Origin: Neurospora tetraspora
Taxonomy: Eukaryota > Ascomycota > Sordariomycetes > Sordariales > Sordariaceae
Direction: 5' to 3'
Length of the DNA stretch: 64,000 nucleotides
NCBI RefSeq assembly: GCF_033439725.1
Contig: NW_026944389.1
Coordinates: 2,356,001 to 2,420,000 of the forward strand
Shown piece after piece: positions 44,700-56,021 of this stretch. Position 1 is the first letter of the stretch; every line of letters begins with the position of its first letter. A program made the translations under genes and the position numbers. Under the pieces are notes generated by a model that was not told the origin of the DNA, made no database searches, and saw only the letters and a program-made list of their open reading frames with translations.

Positions 44700-46150
44700 A
44701 GATAAAATTTAGGTAGAGGTCGATAAGGACGAATTAAGGATTAAGGGGAAGTAATTATTCGATTATATATAGGTATATATATATAAATATTTTAAAAATA
44801 ATAAATTTAATAAAATTAAAGTATATTTCGTCGTACAAAGATATTAATAAAAGAAGAAAATAGGGTAAAGAATATATACTTCTATATTCGCCAGCTGATT
44901 TTTCCGTACCATTATTACTATAATTATACGTTTTAATTTCGAATTAATTCAATACAACGCCGTTAATACTTTCGTTAACGTTTATATAAATAAAAAAATC
45001 TATATACGTATGCCCCTAAAATACTAAATATTAAATAAAATATTTAAAATTATAAAAGCGTTATATAAATTGCGGCGTTCCCTACTTCTTTAATAATACG
45101 AATTTACTAACACGTTTACTATCTTAGGTTTTGAAGCAATCTTAGAAGAACCCTATATTCTCGTTAATAACGGTATGTTCGTCTTCTATTATATCGATAA
45201 TATTATTTCTATTTTCTATTATAATAAAAATAAGGAAGTTTATAAATATATAAATAATTTTAAATAGTAATAATATTTTATAGGAAATAAAGAGTAACAA
45301 TAATTTTTAAGTATCGAAATTATACGAAATTATAAAGTATAAAAGATTTAATTATTTTAATAATTATACTTATAGAAAATATATTACTTTATAAATAATA
45401 CAAGAGTAAAATAGCTACCTATAATTAATATCGAATTTGTACCCTTTAAAGATAAGGCATTTAATGAATTAATATACTTATATTAAATTAAAATCGGCTC
45501 TATTCTCTACGTAATAATTATAACGCAACCGGATATTATTTTCGCTACAAACTACTTCGCTAAATATAGTTACAACCCTAATGTAAATTATTATAAGGCT
45601 ATAAATAAAATATTATACTATTTATACGCTACTATAAATATAGTATTATATTATAAAAGCGAAGACACTTTATAAATTACGTTAGATATATCCTTTATAA
45701 ATAATTTTATAAATCGAAAGAGCTTATATAATTTTATAATTAAATTTTTTAGCGGTCTAATATATTAGGGAACTACTAAATAAACAACTATAACTATATT
45801 AACGATTGAAGTAGAACTTATTACCCTCTCAAATATAATAAAGGAAGCTATTTTTACAATACTTTTAATATGAGGCTTAACTATAAAATTCGTAGATCCT
45901 ATCCTTACTATTAATTATAATAATAAATAAATAATTAGGGTAATAACAGTCGAAACCTCTAAATTAGTAATTAAATTAAAATATATAAATATTTATAAAT
46001 ACTAATTTCAGTAGGAGGTTATAATTAGGACTATTAAAGTAAAATATTTAAAGATAGTAAAAATACTTGTAAATAATTTAACGAAGGTATTATTTACGCA
46101 GAAGTATATAAAATTTAGGAAATTACTAAGAATAACTTTAAGTAAGGAGA
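44700..46150 (+). pseudogene. Copia reverse transcriptase and RNase H remnant
   Basis: The translation includes KIKVYFVVQRYQ (degenerate KARLVVRG region), a TYAP segment, YYIDNI and, further on, GSILYV, PDIIFATNYF and EVELITLS, all in the spacing of Copia RT and RNase H. The second catalytic Asp of the RT box is Asn. Multiple TAA/TAG stops. Confidence 0.8.
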
Positions 46151-46280
46151 AGAAAGAAAAAAAGGGATATATAATAAATTATATTGAGCTAGAAAATGTA
46201 GAGGAAATAGTTAGAAATGGGAAGGTGATGTATAAATAGCTTTAGCTTTATCCTCAAAAGAGATTTCAATTAGGGAAGTA

Positions 46281-46483
46281 TATCAATTTGGTAGGCTATA
46301 TCTAGCCAATAAAACGAGAGTTCTATAAGAGGACTAGCCTCCCAGCCATCCCAACAGCGCTGCAAACCTTCCTAATACTTTGGGATCCCCCAACCTGTAT
46401 ATACAGTCTTTCTACTCTACACACTCAATCAATACAGCGATTAACCCATATTCTCTACATTCACACAACCGTACAATCTGACA
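46281..46483 (+). repeat. Copia 3' LTR
   Basis: Direct copy of the 5' LTR, starting TATCAATTTGG and ending CAATCTGACA, so the canonical terminus is kept at the outer end. It is the less mutated copy, and RIP changes decline toward the flanking host sequence. Confidence 0.92.
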
Positions 46484-47401
46484 ACAGCTGCTACAGAGCC
46501 AGTTAAAGAAGTTCGCTGAGGTGCCCCGAACCATTCCCTGGTCCAACCACCGAAACAGCTGGAACTCGGGGCCGACCGGAATGACATTCCATAACACGAA
46601 GTTGAGGTGATCACCCTGAAAACCTTTGCGTGTCTCTACAACGTAGAGAAAGAAATAGTCTCTGTTACATTGACCTCTCTCATCCCCCCACCCCCCCATC
46701 CCCGACCCCCCCCTCTCCCCGACCCCCCCGCGCCCCCGCCCCACATGGAATGTGGGTCTCTTCGAACAAAGTGAGAAGAAAAAGTGTGCCCGTCCGCTGA
46801 TTGGTGGGTGGTGTGGGGGGTGGGGCGGGCGGGCGCGTTTCGGAGGTCCAGCAGGTTTGAGGTCTGAGACTAAGAAAGAAATATACTCAGTGTATCGCCT
46901 TCGTAGAGGTATGAGACAAGGACCAGGAAAGGTCGAAGTGGGCAAAGGGGGTCCTGTTCGGCCCCATCGATGTTTTGCGGAGAGGATTAGTTTCCAGCGT
47001 TCCTGACTATGTACCTAGAGGTAGCTCGTCTCTCTTTGATGGTGCAGAAGTACCCTAGGATACTGAACGTCAAAGATGGGGTTCAGTGCGGAGTAACGGC
47101 TGATAAGATAAAGGCGGCTCATACGACAGGGATCTTAACTTCAAGCTTCGACTTTGACGCCATGGAAATTTTTTGCTGTTGCAGGTACCAGGCCCATTCC
47201 CATCTCTCGTCTTTTCCCACCTTTTCCGCCCATCATCCCATCACACTCGACGCCGACGACAGTTTGACCGATTTCCCTGGTTTGATTGTCCGCCTCTTAT
47301 CGTCCCAACCCACGATCAATCCCTCAAACTAAGTCGTTGACGGATCCGAGTGTGTGCCGCCACCTTATCAGTCCCGTCGCGTCGCTGTAGCCGTCGCCAA
47401 C
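46484..47401. promoter_or_regulatory. Upstream region of the helicase gene, with a poly-C tract
   Basis: Holds the promoter and leader of the downstream helicase. A 64-bp stretch at 46681-46744 is almost entirely C with a few A/T/G, a possible G-quadruplex or i-motif former (inference), about 660 bp upstream of the start codon. The last 200 bp are pyrimidine-rich leader. Confidence 0.45.
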
Positions 47402-49342
47402 ATGAGGACCAGCGTATTGCGCCAGGCCGGCCTCTGCCGTGCCGCCCTCGCTGCCCGCCATCTCCAGATCTCCTCCAAGCCCTCGGCCGCCCTCTTGAGC
47501 CAGGTCACCCGCGCCGCCGCTGTTCAGTCCCTTCCCTCGGCCTCCCTTCCCCGCTTCTACTCGGCCGAGGCCACTGTCCAAAGCAACACTGCTGCCTCCA
47601 ATGGCCTCGTTACCCGCTTCGCCGACCTCGCCTCCCTGGGTGTTCATGAGAACGTCGTCCGCGCCATCACTCATGGCATGGGTTACGAGAACATGACCGA
47701 AGTCCAGTCTATGACCATCAGCCCCGCTCTCAAGGGCAAGGACATGTACGCCCAGATCCTTCACCTCCATTTCCGCGCTTCCAACAGTTGCTAACGTGAA
47801 GCTTTCAGTGTTGCTCAAGCCAAGACCGGAACTGGCAAGACGCTTGGTTTCCTCGTCCCTGTGATCCAGAAGATCATCGCCCAAGATCCCGATCTCGCCC
47901 ACAGGTTTGGTGGCAAGAGAGCTCGTTCTGATGACATTCGCGCCATCATCATCTCGCCAACCCGCGAGCTTGCGGAGCAGATCGGAGAGGAGGCCCGTAA
48001 GTTGGTCAAGGGAACCGGTGTTATCGTCCAGACTGCCGTTGGTGGTACCCAGAAGAACGCTATGCTGTACAAGACCCGCCAGCAGGGCTGCCATATCCTT
48101 GTTGGCACCCCCGGTCGCCTGAACGATTTGCTTTCCGACAGCCACAGCGGCATCGACGCCCCCAGACTCTCGACCCTTGTTCTCGACGAGGCCGATAGAA
48201 TGCTCGAAGTTGGTTTCGACGAGGAGCTTCGCCAGATCATCAACTACCTTCCCGATCGCAAGGTTCTTCCCCGCCAGACTCTGCTTTACTCTGCCACCAT
48301 TCCCAAGGATGTTGTTGGTCTCGCCAGAAGCTACATCGACAAGAACAACTTCGAGTTCGTGCAGACCGTCAAGGCCGATGAGGTCCTGACCCACGACCGT
48401 ATCCCTCAGTACATCGTTCCCTGCAAGGGTTTCGAGAACATCTACCCGACCATGCTGGAGCTCGTGGAGAAGGCCATCAACGAGTCCAAGACTAACCCCG
48501 AGGCTCTTCCTTTCAAGGCCATCGTCTTCTTGCCTACTACCGCTGAGGTTATCATGGCCAATGCGATCTTCAAGCGTCTTCAGTGGAAGTTCAGGTACAT
48601 TCCCAAGACTTGGGACATTCACTCCAAGCTCACCCAGGGCGCCAGAACTCGTGCCGCCGAGGAGTTCAAGAACGCTCGTACCGGTATCCTCTTCTCCTCC
48701 GACGTTACCGCCAGAGGCATGGATTTCCCCAACGTTTCCCACGTCATCCAGACCCACACGCCCCCCAACAGGGAGCAGTACATTCACCGTCTCGGACGTA
48801 CCGGCAGAGCCAACAAGCCTGGCCAGGGCTGGCTTATCGTTCCCGACATCGAGCTCCACGTGGCAAGAAGCAGACTTCCCGGTCTCCCCATCAAGCGTAA
48901 CGACGAGCTCGAGTGCGCTTCCGTCAACGCCGCTGATTCCGGTGCTGACAAGCCCGCCAACTTCGAGCACATCCTTGATGCGGCATCCAGACTCCCTGAG
49001 GATCTCTTCAGGGACTGCTACTCGTCCTACCTCGGTGGTGCTCTTCAGAGCGTCGATCGCCAGGCTTTGGTCTATGCTCTCAACGACCTCGCCAAGTTCG
49101 GTTGGGGCTTGCCGGAGCCTCCTGCTGTCCGCGCGAGCATCATGAAGCACATGGGCCGTGTCCAGGGTCTGAGAGTCGAGACCAGAGAGCATTCTATGCG
49201 CCCCATGGGTAGCGGACCTGGCCACCGCCGTGATCTCCCCCCGCCCCGCCGTCGCCAGTCCGATGATCCCTTCGAGAACGTCCTCCACAGGGCTCAGGAC
49301 CTCGATCGCCGTCCTACCCGCCGCCAGCAGGCCAGCTTCTAA
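47402..49342 (+). CDS. mss-116: Mitochondrial DEAD-box RNA helicase, MSS116 type
   Basis: Mss116-type DEAD-box proteins are mitochondrial RNA chaperones acting in group I/II intron splicing and translation. The N-terminal about 60 residues are rich in Arg/Ala/Ser with no acidic residue until AEATV, a matrix-targeting presequence. Motifs: Q-motif region MTEVQSMTI, Walker A AKTGTGKT (119-126), PTRELAEQ, GTPGRL, DEAD (241-244), SATIP, RGMDFPNV and HRLGRTGRA, then a basic Arg/Pro-rich tail typical of splicing cofactors. Exons are 47402..47745 and 47809..49342 (63-bp intron, CTAAC branch); product 625 residues. The intron splits the Ile codon of D-I-V-A-Q. Codon third positions are strongly C-biased, suggesting high expression. 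Assignment to MSS116 rather than CYT-19 is by overall resemblance only. Confidence 0.88.
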
Positions 49343-50601
49343 ACTAAGAGCTGGGTCTAACTGTGCATTTGGCGACGAATGGGTTATTCGTTTTTCCCGA
49401 TGAAAGAAGATGCTTGCGGGGTTCTGTCTTATGAGTGAGACAGACACCTTTTCGAACCGTGGTATCGGGTCCCCCATGTATTTCCTTTCCGTACTGTTCG
49501 ACATTGATACCATCTGTACTATAGCATAATTATCACGGGAAAGCAAGGCCGGAGTTTCTTTTTGTTTCCACACATCGGGGTGGTTTGTTGTCTATATGGA
49601 AATGTTATTATAGAAAGCGGGCAACACACAAAAGAGGGGTAGTACAGTCTTTGTCAGTTCCGTGGTCACGAGAGAGGGGGTTACTTTCTTGTATCGGAGA
49701 GCCTTCTTGTCTTTTTTCAGAGAGAGGTTTTCTCAATGACAAGTTTAAAATGGGACTGGGACTGGGATACACACTCGGGACTGGAGCAGGGGGGCTGGGG
49801 GCGTACTTTGTTTTTGCTTTGTATATGGAAAAGAATTGGGGCCATCTCGACTTTAGAAGATATTTCTGTTCACTGTTTTTGAAAATTTCATCTCGACATA
49901 TTTACTGATCTCTTCGGGTTTCGAAGTAGACCACACATAAGCATTATCGTTTTGCACGATACCCATGCTGCGATTACGCGTTGGCCAATCCTTTCATTTG
50001 ATACCATGATTGTTACCTTCAATCTCAGGTTGCCACCTTTTGTAGGCTTATGCGTATCCTGACCCTTTCTTGAACGATCACAAAGGCTGTATGAGAAGTA
50101 TCCACTTGACGAGTGTGATAACATAGTCTGGGGGTCATTGATAATCAATTTGCTTGCAATACACCCATTCAACTCACGCGCTCCGCTATCTGTCCGTTTA
50201 TGCCCACGTGGTCCTATATAAGGGCTTCTTGCTGAAAAAAGAAACGTATAAATACAATTCATCGTGAATGAATCCATCTGATCTCACACTCACGTCGATT
50301 GATGTGATAAAAGATGCATTTGCTTCCATATGACCTAAAGTGTCCTTGTGGAAATTGAAGCTCCGCATCCCCTTATCAGCTCCTCAAGCCTTCTTGGTAT
50401 TTGTCTTCTGGATGTCCGCTATCATTTCATACATATAACCTTCTCCCCTAGTTGAAAGGACGCAAGTTCCATGTGGCTGTCTGCGTAGATGTCCCTAATA
50501 TCAACAGGTCTCGTACAACAATAATTCTACCAATTTTTCCTCCCCTTGCCTTGCTCGTGGTATATATCGTCAACCTAACCATCCTCATCAACCTCATTCT
50601 C
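49343..50601. other. Convergent intergenic region (3' UTRs)
   Basis: Lies between the ends of the helicase and the minus-strand Zn2Cys6 gene. No gene, RNA gene or repeat recognised. Confidence 0.5.
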
Positions 50602-53600
50602 TCATTCTTGATTCCCCCCCACCCCTCCTCCACTCCCTCCACCGCCACCACCCTGCTGCCCACCAAAGAAGAATCCCTCAAACAGATCCAACTGCTGGCC
50701 ATCACTAAAGTCATGATGGTTTCCTTCCCACCCTATGCCGAAGCCCAGGTCCATCTGCCCCACCCCCTCAGCCGGGTTCAAGTTCATGTTCAGATTCGAA
50801 AGATCTCCCCCATTACTGCCGTCCATACCACCAGCGCCGCCGCCGTCAACACCTTGCAAGAACTCTAAGCCTTGTAAGTCGCTAAAGCTTAGTGCGCCGG
50901 GACTGTTGGCGTATGCTTGCTGCTGCTGCTGCTGTTGTTGCTGTTGCTGTTGCTGTTGCGGGGTGGACCCTGTAATGGGCGATCCGCCCATAGGAGCAGG
51001 CGGCGTCAAGGGGTTATTAAGTCCTTGTCCTTGCCGTTGCTGGTGTTGTTGGATGGCGCTTGGCGAAGGCATCAAGGATGGATCGATGGAGGTTTCGCCT
51101 GCTGGGCTTTGAGCTATTGGTCCGCCTTCTGCAATAGAGCTAGCATTGCTTCGGGGTGGTGCCGGGAGGTTTCGCATGAGAGAGAAGCCACCTTCCTGCT
51201 CGCTCTTGATGGCGGCTGCGGCGGCGGCGGCACCGGACATGCGGAACTGTGCGGCTTGTTGGAAGGCAGAAAGTTGGGATGCTGAGGAGACGGAGTAGGC
51301 GTCAGAAGCGAGATCGCTGTACTGTGACGAAGGATTTCGGAGCATTGGTGGGTGGTGGCGGTGTTGTTGTTGGTGATGGCGATGTTGCTGCTGCTGTTGA
51401 TGTTGTTGTTGTTGTTGCTGCTGCATTCTATAGTGTTGCAAGCTAGAAGCGGCAGAATCACTCTGTGAGCTCCAGTCGAAACGCTGATCAATGCTTCCTC
51501 CAGGACGTCGCGTGTAAGTATTGTTTCCATATTCGCCGGACAAATCCTGGCCTTGGCCGAAGCCTCCAGTCGAGTTTGCCATCTTGATGGTTGCCTTGGC
51601 GGTACGGTCAAAAGCATCCCGACAAGCTTCAGCCGGCGGACATTTATCCATCAGGTCTGTGAAAACGGATTTGGCAGCCAGAATCGTGAAGTCGACTTCG
51701 TCTACGGTCTATGAAGAGGGTGTCTGATGTCAGCATTAAAAAAACACTAAAGAATCGTCGAAAAGCCGTGTTTCCTTACAAGTCTGCTCCTCACGATAGG
51801 CGAATGCCAAATCGCATAAAGATAAGATATTCCGGCCATAAAAAGATGGTGGGTGGCCAAATAGGTGTAGTTGACCAAGCCCACACGGTGCAATTGGCGG
51901 TAAAGGCGCAGGATACGCTGACCTGCCTCGGCGACTTTGAGGTACACGCGGTCTTCATCCTCCCGAAGCTCCATGTTGAACATTGTGGGACTGTTGACCT
52001 CCTTCGAAGTGTGATATTCACCTTCGAACAAGGCCGGCACACTTAGGCTCTGGCGATAGAGCATGATGACAGCCTGCCAGTAGTTGAGGTCAAAGAATTC
52101 AGGCGAGAATTGTACGCCAGTCTGCTGCCTTGCTGGTGCAGAGTTTTTCCACTCCCATAGTCTCCTGTCAATATCAATGCGCCATGCTCGGAAGGTCTCG
52201 AACTGTGACAGAAACGGCGATGGAAGAGAAGTATGCATATAAGGGTTCTTCTGGTTCAGCCCAGAGGCCCGCGCAAGCTGGGATTGCTGGAACTGCAAGA
52301 CTTGAAGAATTTCTGACTGGAGCAGCCTAAGACGGAAATAGTGATGTGCGATGAGTTTGTAAGTCGGTCCTATTACTTCGGGAGGTGGTTCAAGCAAGCC
52401 GCTTGGCGTAATGAACCGATCATCTAGGAGAGAGGGGAACTCTGTGGTAATGACTTGATCTGATATGCCAAATGGCCTGCCGACGCAAACACTGACCAGG
52501 CGATCGAGTGAATAGGTGCACCACCACAGACGCCGTCGTAGATCACGCATGTACTCCCGTCGTCCCCTTTCCCGCGAGAATGCTTCGCTCTGGTCTCCCA
52601 TCCCTAGACCGGATTCAATGTCCTTACCGTCTTCGTAGTGTAGGCCGAGATCGACCGCCAACCTGACGGCGACACCGACGATGTACCACAGCCCGGGAGG
52701 AACCGGCCTCAACAAGGCAAAGTTGGCGAGAAGCAAGACGGCCTGTAACTCTTCCAATCCACCAGCACTGTTGCCAAGACAAGCCTCAAGATGAACAATG
52801 GCACTAGCATGATATTCTTCTGGCTGGCACTGTCTTGTGTTGTCATCAGTTTTACCTGGCGCTTCTGCCGATCCACTGGCCTTGGTCGATTCTCCCACAA
52901 TGATGCCGCCGCCTATCGCGAAGACCATGTTCAACATGTAGAGTTCTCGTGGCCCCCGTACGCGGTTTTTTTCGGCGTAAGCTTGCTCGAACATCACCAT
53001 GAACTCGCCCTTGTGGAGCACAGGAATCTGGGGGTTCGCATGCTCAAAATAGAGCGAGACCAGCTTTTCGCCCAATGCCCTGCTGGGGAATGTTGCCGGG
53101 TGGATCGTTGGTTTTGTATGCAAGCCAAAGAAGGAGTCTCTCATAGACGTTCCGGCGGTGGCGGGGCCATTGTTGGGAGCAGGCTTGTAGGGTCGGATGC
53201 CAGCTTTCTCTGAGGTGGACTTCTGGTCCGATACCGACGACTGTACCGCGGCGAAAACAACGCGTGCAAACGATATGCCCGAGGTAGATCCCAGATAGCG
53301 AGGGTTTGCCGTTGCAGATACGCCAGCAAGGTCGGACTTGGACACCAGTTTCTGTAGTCTGACCACATCATCTCCCTCATTCTGCGGCCTTTGATTGTTG
53401 GTGGTATCTGGTGTTTCTAGTTGTGAGGGATGCCCGCTCGTGTCCACATGGGTCGAGTGGGCATGGCGCGGCCTATCTCCCTTCTTGGAACAATAGTCCA
53501 AATTTTCGGCCGGCGGGTAAGTGATGTTGTTGTCCTTGAGCAGATTTTCCAGTTGCTCTACTCGTTTCTCGAGGTAAAAGATGTAACTGGAACAGCACGA

Positions 53601-54050
53601 CGTCAGTACTTTCTGCTATTTATTAACAGAAAGCGAAGCGGTGGTGAAGATGGGTTATGGCGGGAACCTCAAATTGGGTCCCGGCCGGGGGGGTTCTGAC
53701 CTCCTCGGGATCTCCCTCTTGGTGATGGGATCATAGCCAACGCAGGCAACATTGGCCTTTTCGCAACTGGCACAACTCGGTAGCTTCTGGTCACAGCGAT
53801 TCTTGCGAAGCCTACATCGATTACAAGCGCTCACGTTGCGGAAGCTGCTGCTTTGTCCGGCCTTGCCCCCCGTCGACCCGCCTCCCTGGCCTCCATGAGC
53901 GGCGCCAGACCCGTCATTCAGAAGCTCGTTAGCGGGGGACGGGGCTTCCCCGGACGGAACCGAAGCCGGAGACTCTCGTTCCGGGGACGATTGGCGCGGG
54001 CGCTTGTTTGGATGGTGGTTCGGGGACGGAGGAGTGTGCGCCGGCATCAT
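50602..54050 (-). CDS. Large Zn2Cys6/fungal_trans transcription factor with polyglutamine tail
   Basis: A 1087-residue regulator. The zinc cluster is C76-X2-C79-X6-C86-X6-C93-X2-C96-X6-C103, followed by YDPITKREIPRR and a short leucine-zipper-like coil (YLEKRVEQLENLL), the usual linker and dimerisation unit. The fungal_trans middle-homology region is clear (ALGEKLVSLYFEHANPQIPVL, RRRLWWCTYSLDRLVSVCVGRPFGI, given in parts). The C-terminal 370 residues are activation-type: His/Gln-rich repeats, Ala7, a Q14 run (about 970-983) and Gly-rich end. Exons on the minus strand: 54050..53701, 53586..51780, 51708..50602; introns 114 and 71 bp. The DNA-binding part resembles galactose- or cellulose-type regulators (Gal4/CLR-1-like groups), but I cannot fix orthology. 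Two adjacent ATGs at the start; the first is used. Confidence 0.88.
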
Positions 54051-56021
54051 GCCAGGCTGCTCAGTTGTGCACCTCCAATCCAGTCCCGCCGTCCCTGTGT
54101 GACCGGGCTCGCAGTGCGGTCCGGTTTGTCGTGCGAGACGTGGGCGCGTGGATCAGGGTTCGCGTCTGCTACCTCTCCAGCTGCTGGGCTGTTGCGTTGG
54201 TCGGTTTTGTTGGGGATTGCGTATCCGGGTCCGAAGCTTGACCGACAATGAGTGGCCTGAATGGGGTAGGTAGATCGAACGGTAGTGAGTGGTAACCAAG
54301 ACGGAGGACCCAAGAAGCGAGCCTCGTGATGTCCCAACCGTTACCTCAATCTTCGGACAAAGGGCTGTTGTTGGTTTGCGCGGTCGAGCCGTGAAAAAAA
54401 AGTTGCAATCCTTGTTGGCGCGGGCAGGGTCGAATACGTCCGGGTTTCGTCGCGGGTCACACTCCATTGACGGACGGTAGTATCATGTTTGGAACTCGGC
54501 CGACTTTTTGCTACGATGCGATGCAAGAGGAACCAAACGCGGGTGGCATGCGGAAAGCGGCAACGGCGCAGTTGTAGATAATGGGCCTAGTACTGAGGGT
54601 AGGTGGATAGCGGACGTCGATAGTAAGTGGAGAGGTTGATAGGTCCCTCTCCGGTGCGCGTCGTAGGCTCTGCAACCCAGCCAAGTGGACATCGCGGGGC
54701 GGCACTAAGGTACCGGTACCTGAGATAGTACACTACCCCTACTTGCTCTATGCGCCTAGCAACCCAGCCAGGACAGGTACCAAACCATCACAACGGATGA
54801 ACTCCATTCAGCTGTGTCCAAACACCGAGAACTTTCATGCTCACATACCACGTACCCATTACCGGTTTATTGGAGCAGTCAAGACGTGTCAAGAAGCACA
54901 GCATGTCGGACAGCAGACGAAGACATTACCTTGTCTTTCAAGTGGGTTATATAGCCCGTGGTGACCCCATCCTCATATTGCACTGGACACTCCTTCCGCA
55001 ACACAGACCAACCACGGAGAGGACTTCAATCTTCATGATCGAATGTCTTCGGAACATATAAATATCTGTCCAAAAAGACGCGCGGTGTGAGATTTGAATC
55101 CATGAACTTAGATATTTGCTCATCCACCCCAGCAGCCCAGCCACTTTTGCGCCCAGGGAGGTCTGAGAGGATACCTCTAGTCTATAGAATAATACGCACG
55201 TCACTAGGCTGGCTAGCTTCAGTCACGATCACAACCTCCTGATAAGGACCCTAGCGTTCAGCGAATCACCAACCACAAACCCCCACTCCCTCCTGTCTGC
55301 AAGAGATGCCCTACTACGTAAATCACAGATGCGTCCGAGGTTGACGTTGGGATCCAATCAGAACACCGGTTGGTCTGTTCCTGTTAGACCTGGCACACTA
55401 TTGGGTCAACCTGGGCGGTCTCCTATAGAGAATATCTTCATGTGCATATCAGCATCTCTCAAAACGGAAACGTGTTGGCATCTACAAATAAGATACCATT
55501 TGTTCGATCAAGATCAGATCAGATAAGCCCATCCAGCAAGCACCATTTCGAGATTACAAGACATTTGTAGGGTATCGTATACAATCGTTGCTTACAGGTT
55601 GAGAAATACAATGGAACCCAGGAGGAAAAATCACCCATATGCTGTACAACAAGATTCCCAGAAAAAACGACCGACTCCAATTCCTTTCTTGCCCATGGCT
55701 GTCCCCATTCCGTACAAAAACACCGAATGGTATACCCGAGAACTGAGTATGCGAAATAAAGCGAACGACCGTTAGATTTGTACAATGCCCAACACCTTGA
55801 CCTTGACCCGAAACCAGAAAACAAAAAGACCATGGGCGAACCGGCACGCTCCAAACTCTATACAAGACATCATGCGTGTCCACAGAAAAGCCTTAAGAGT
55901 TCACTGTCCAGATATATATACCCAACCAAACGCCGACCCTGAAAAATAAGACAAAGCTCAACTGAAAGGATAAAAAACAAGAAGAAAAGTTTGTGTACGC
56001 CAGTCTTGCGGCGTACGGGTA
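54051..56021. other. Intergenic region upstream of the large regulator and downstream of the MFS gene
   Basis: About 2 kb containing the regulator's promoter and, at the right end, the 3' UTR of the minus-strand transporter. No protein-coding gene recognised. A possible tRNA-derived fragment on the minus strand is listed separately. Confidence 0.45.
55073..55156 (-). other. Possible tRNA-derived fragment (pseudo-tRNA or SINE head)
   Basis: On the minus strand GTGGCTGGGCTGCTGG resembles a Pol III A box, GGATTCAAATCTC (from about 55101) resembles a B box/T loop, and a five-T tract (55072-55076) follows as a terminator would. The T stem is poor and acceptor pairing (GCGC with GCGC) is partial, so it is not a functional tRNA by inspection. 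Confidence 0.25.

Larger units (their letters stand above)
40984..46483 (+). mobile_element. RIP-degraded Ty1/Copia retrotransposon with both LTRs and 5-bp target duplication
   Basis: A 5.5-kb element bounded by two 203-bp direct LTRs and by ACAGC on each side (40979-40983, 46484-46488). The plus strand shows Copia domain order with many stops: gag-like region, integrase, then reverse transcriptase (44.7-45.3 kb) with a YxDD box reading Y-I-D-N (45190-45201). RNase H follows at about 45.4-46.1 kb, with IGSILYV, QPDIIFATNYFAKYS-like and TIEVELITLS segments. AT content and CA/TG depletion show heavy RIP, fading into normal sequence across the LTRs. Structurally complete, so a single insertion event, now dead. 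Confidence 0.92.

Noticed and set aside
47324-49573. A 749-codon open frame antisense to the DEAD-box helicase
   Set aside because: It mirrors the helicase exactly and results from the strong C bias at third codon positions, which suppresses antisense stops. Its translation has no domain resemblance, while the sense strand has all helicase motifs.
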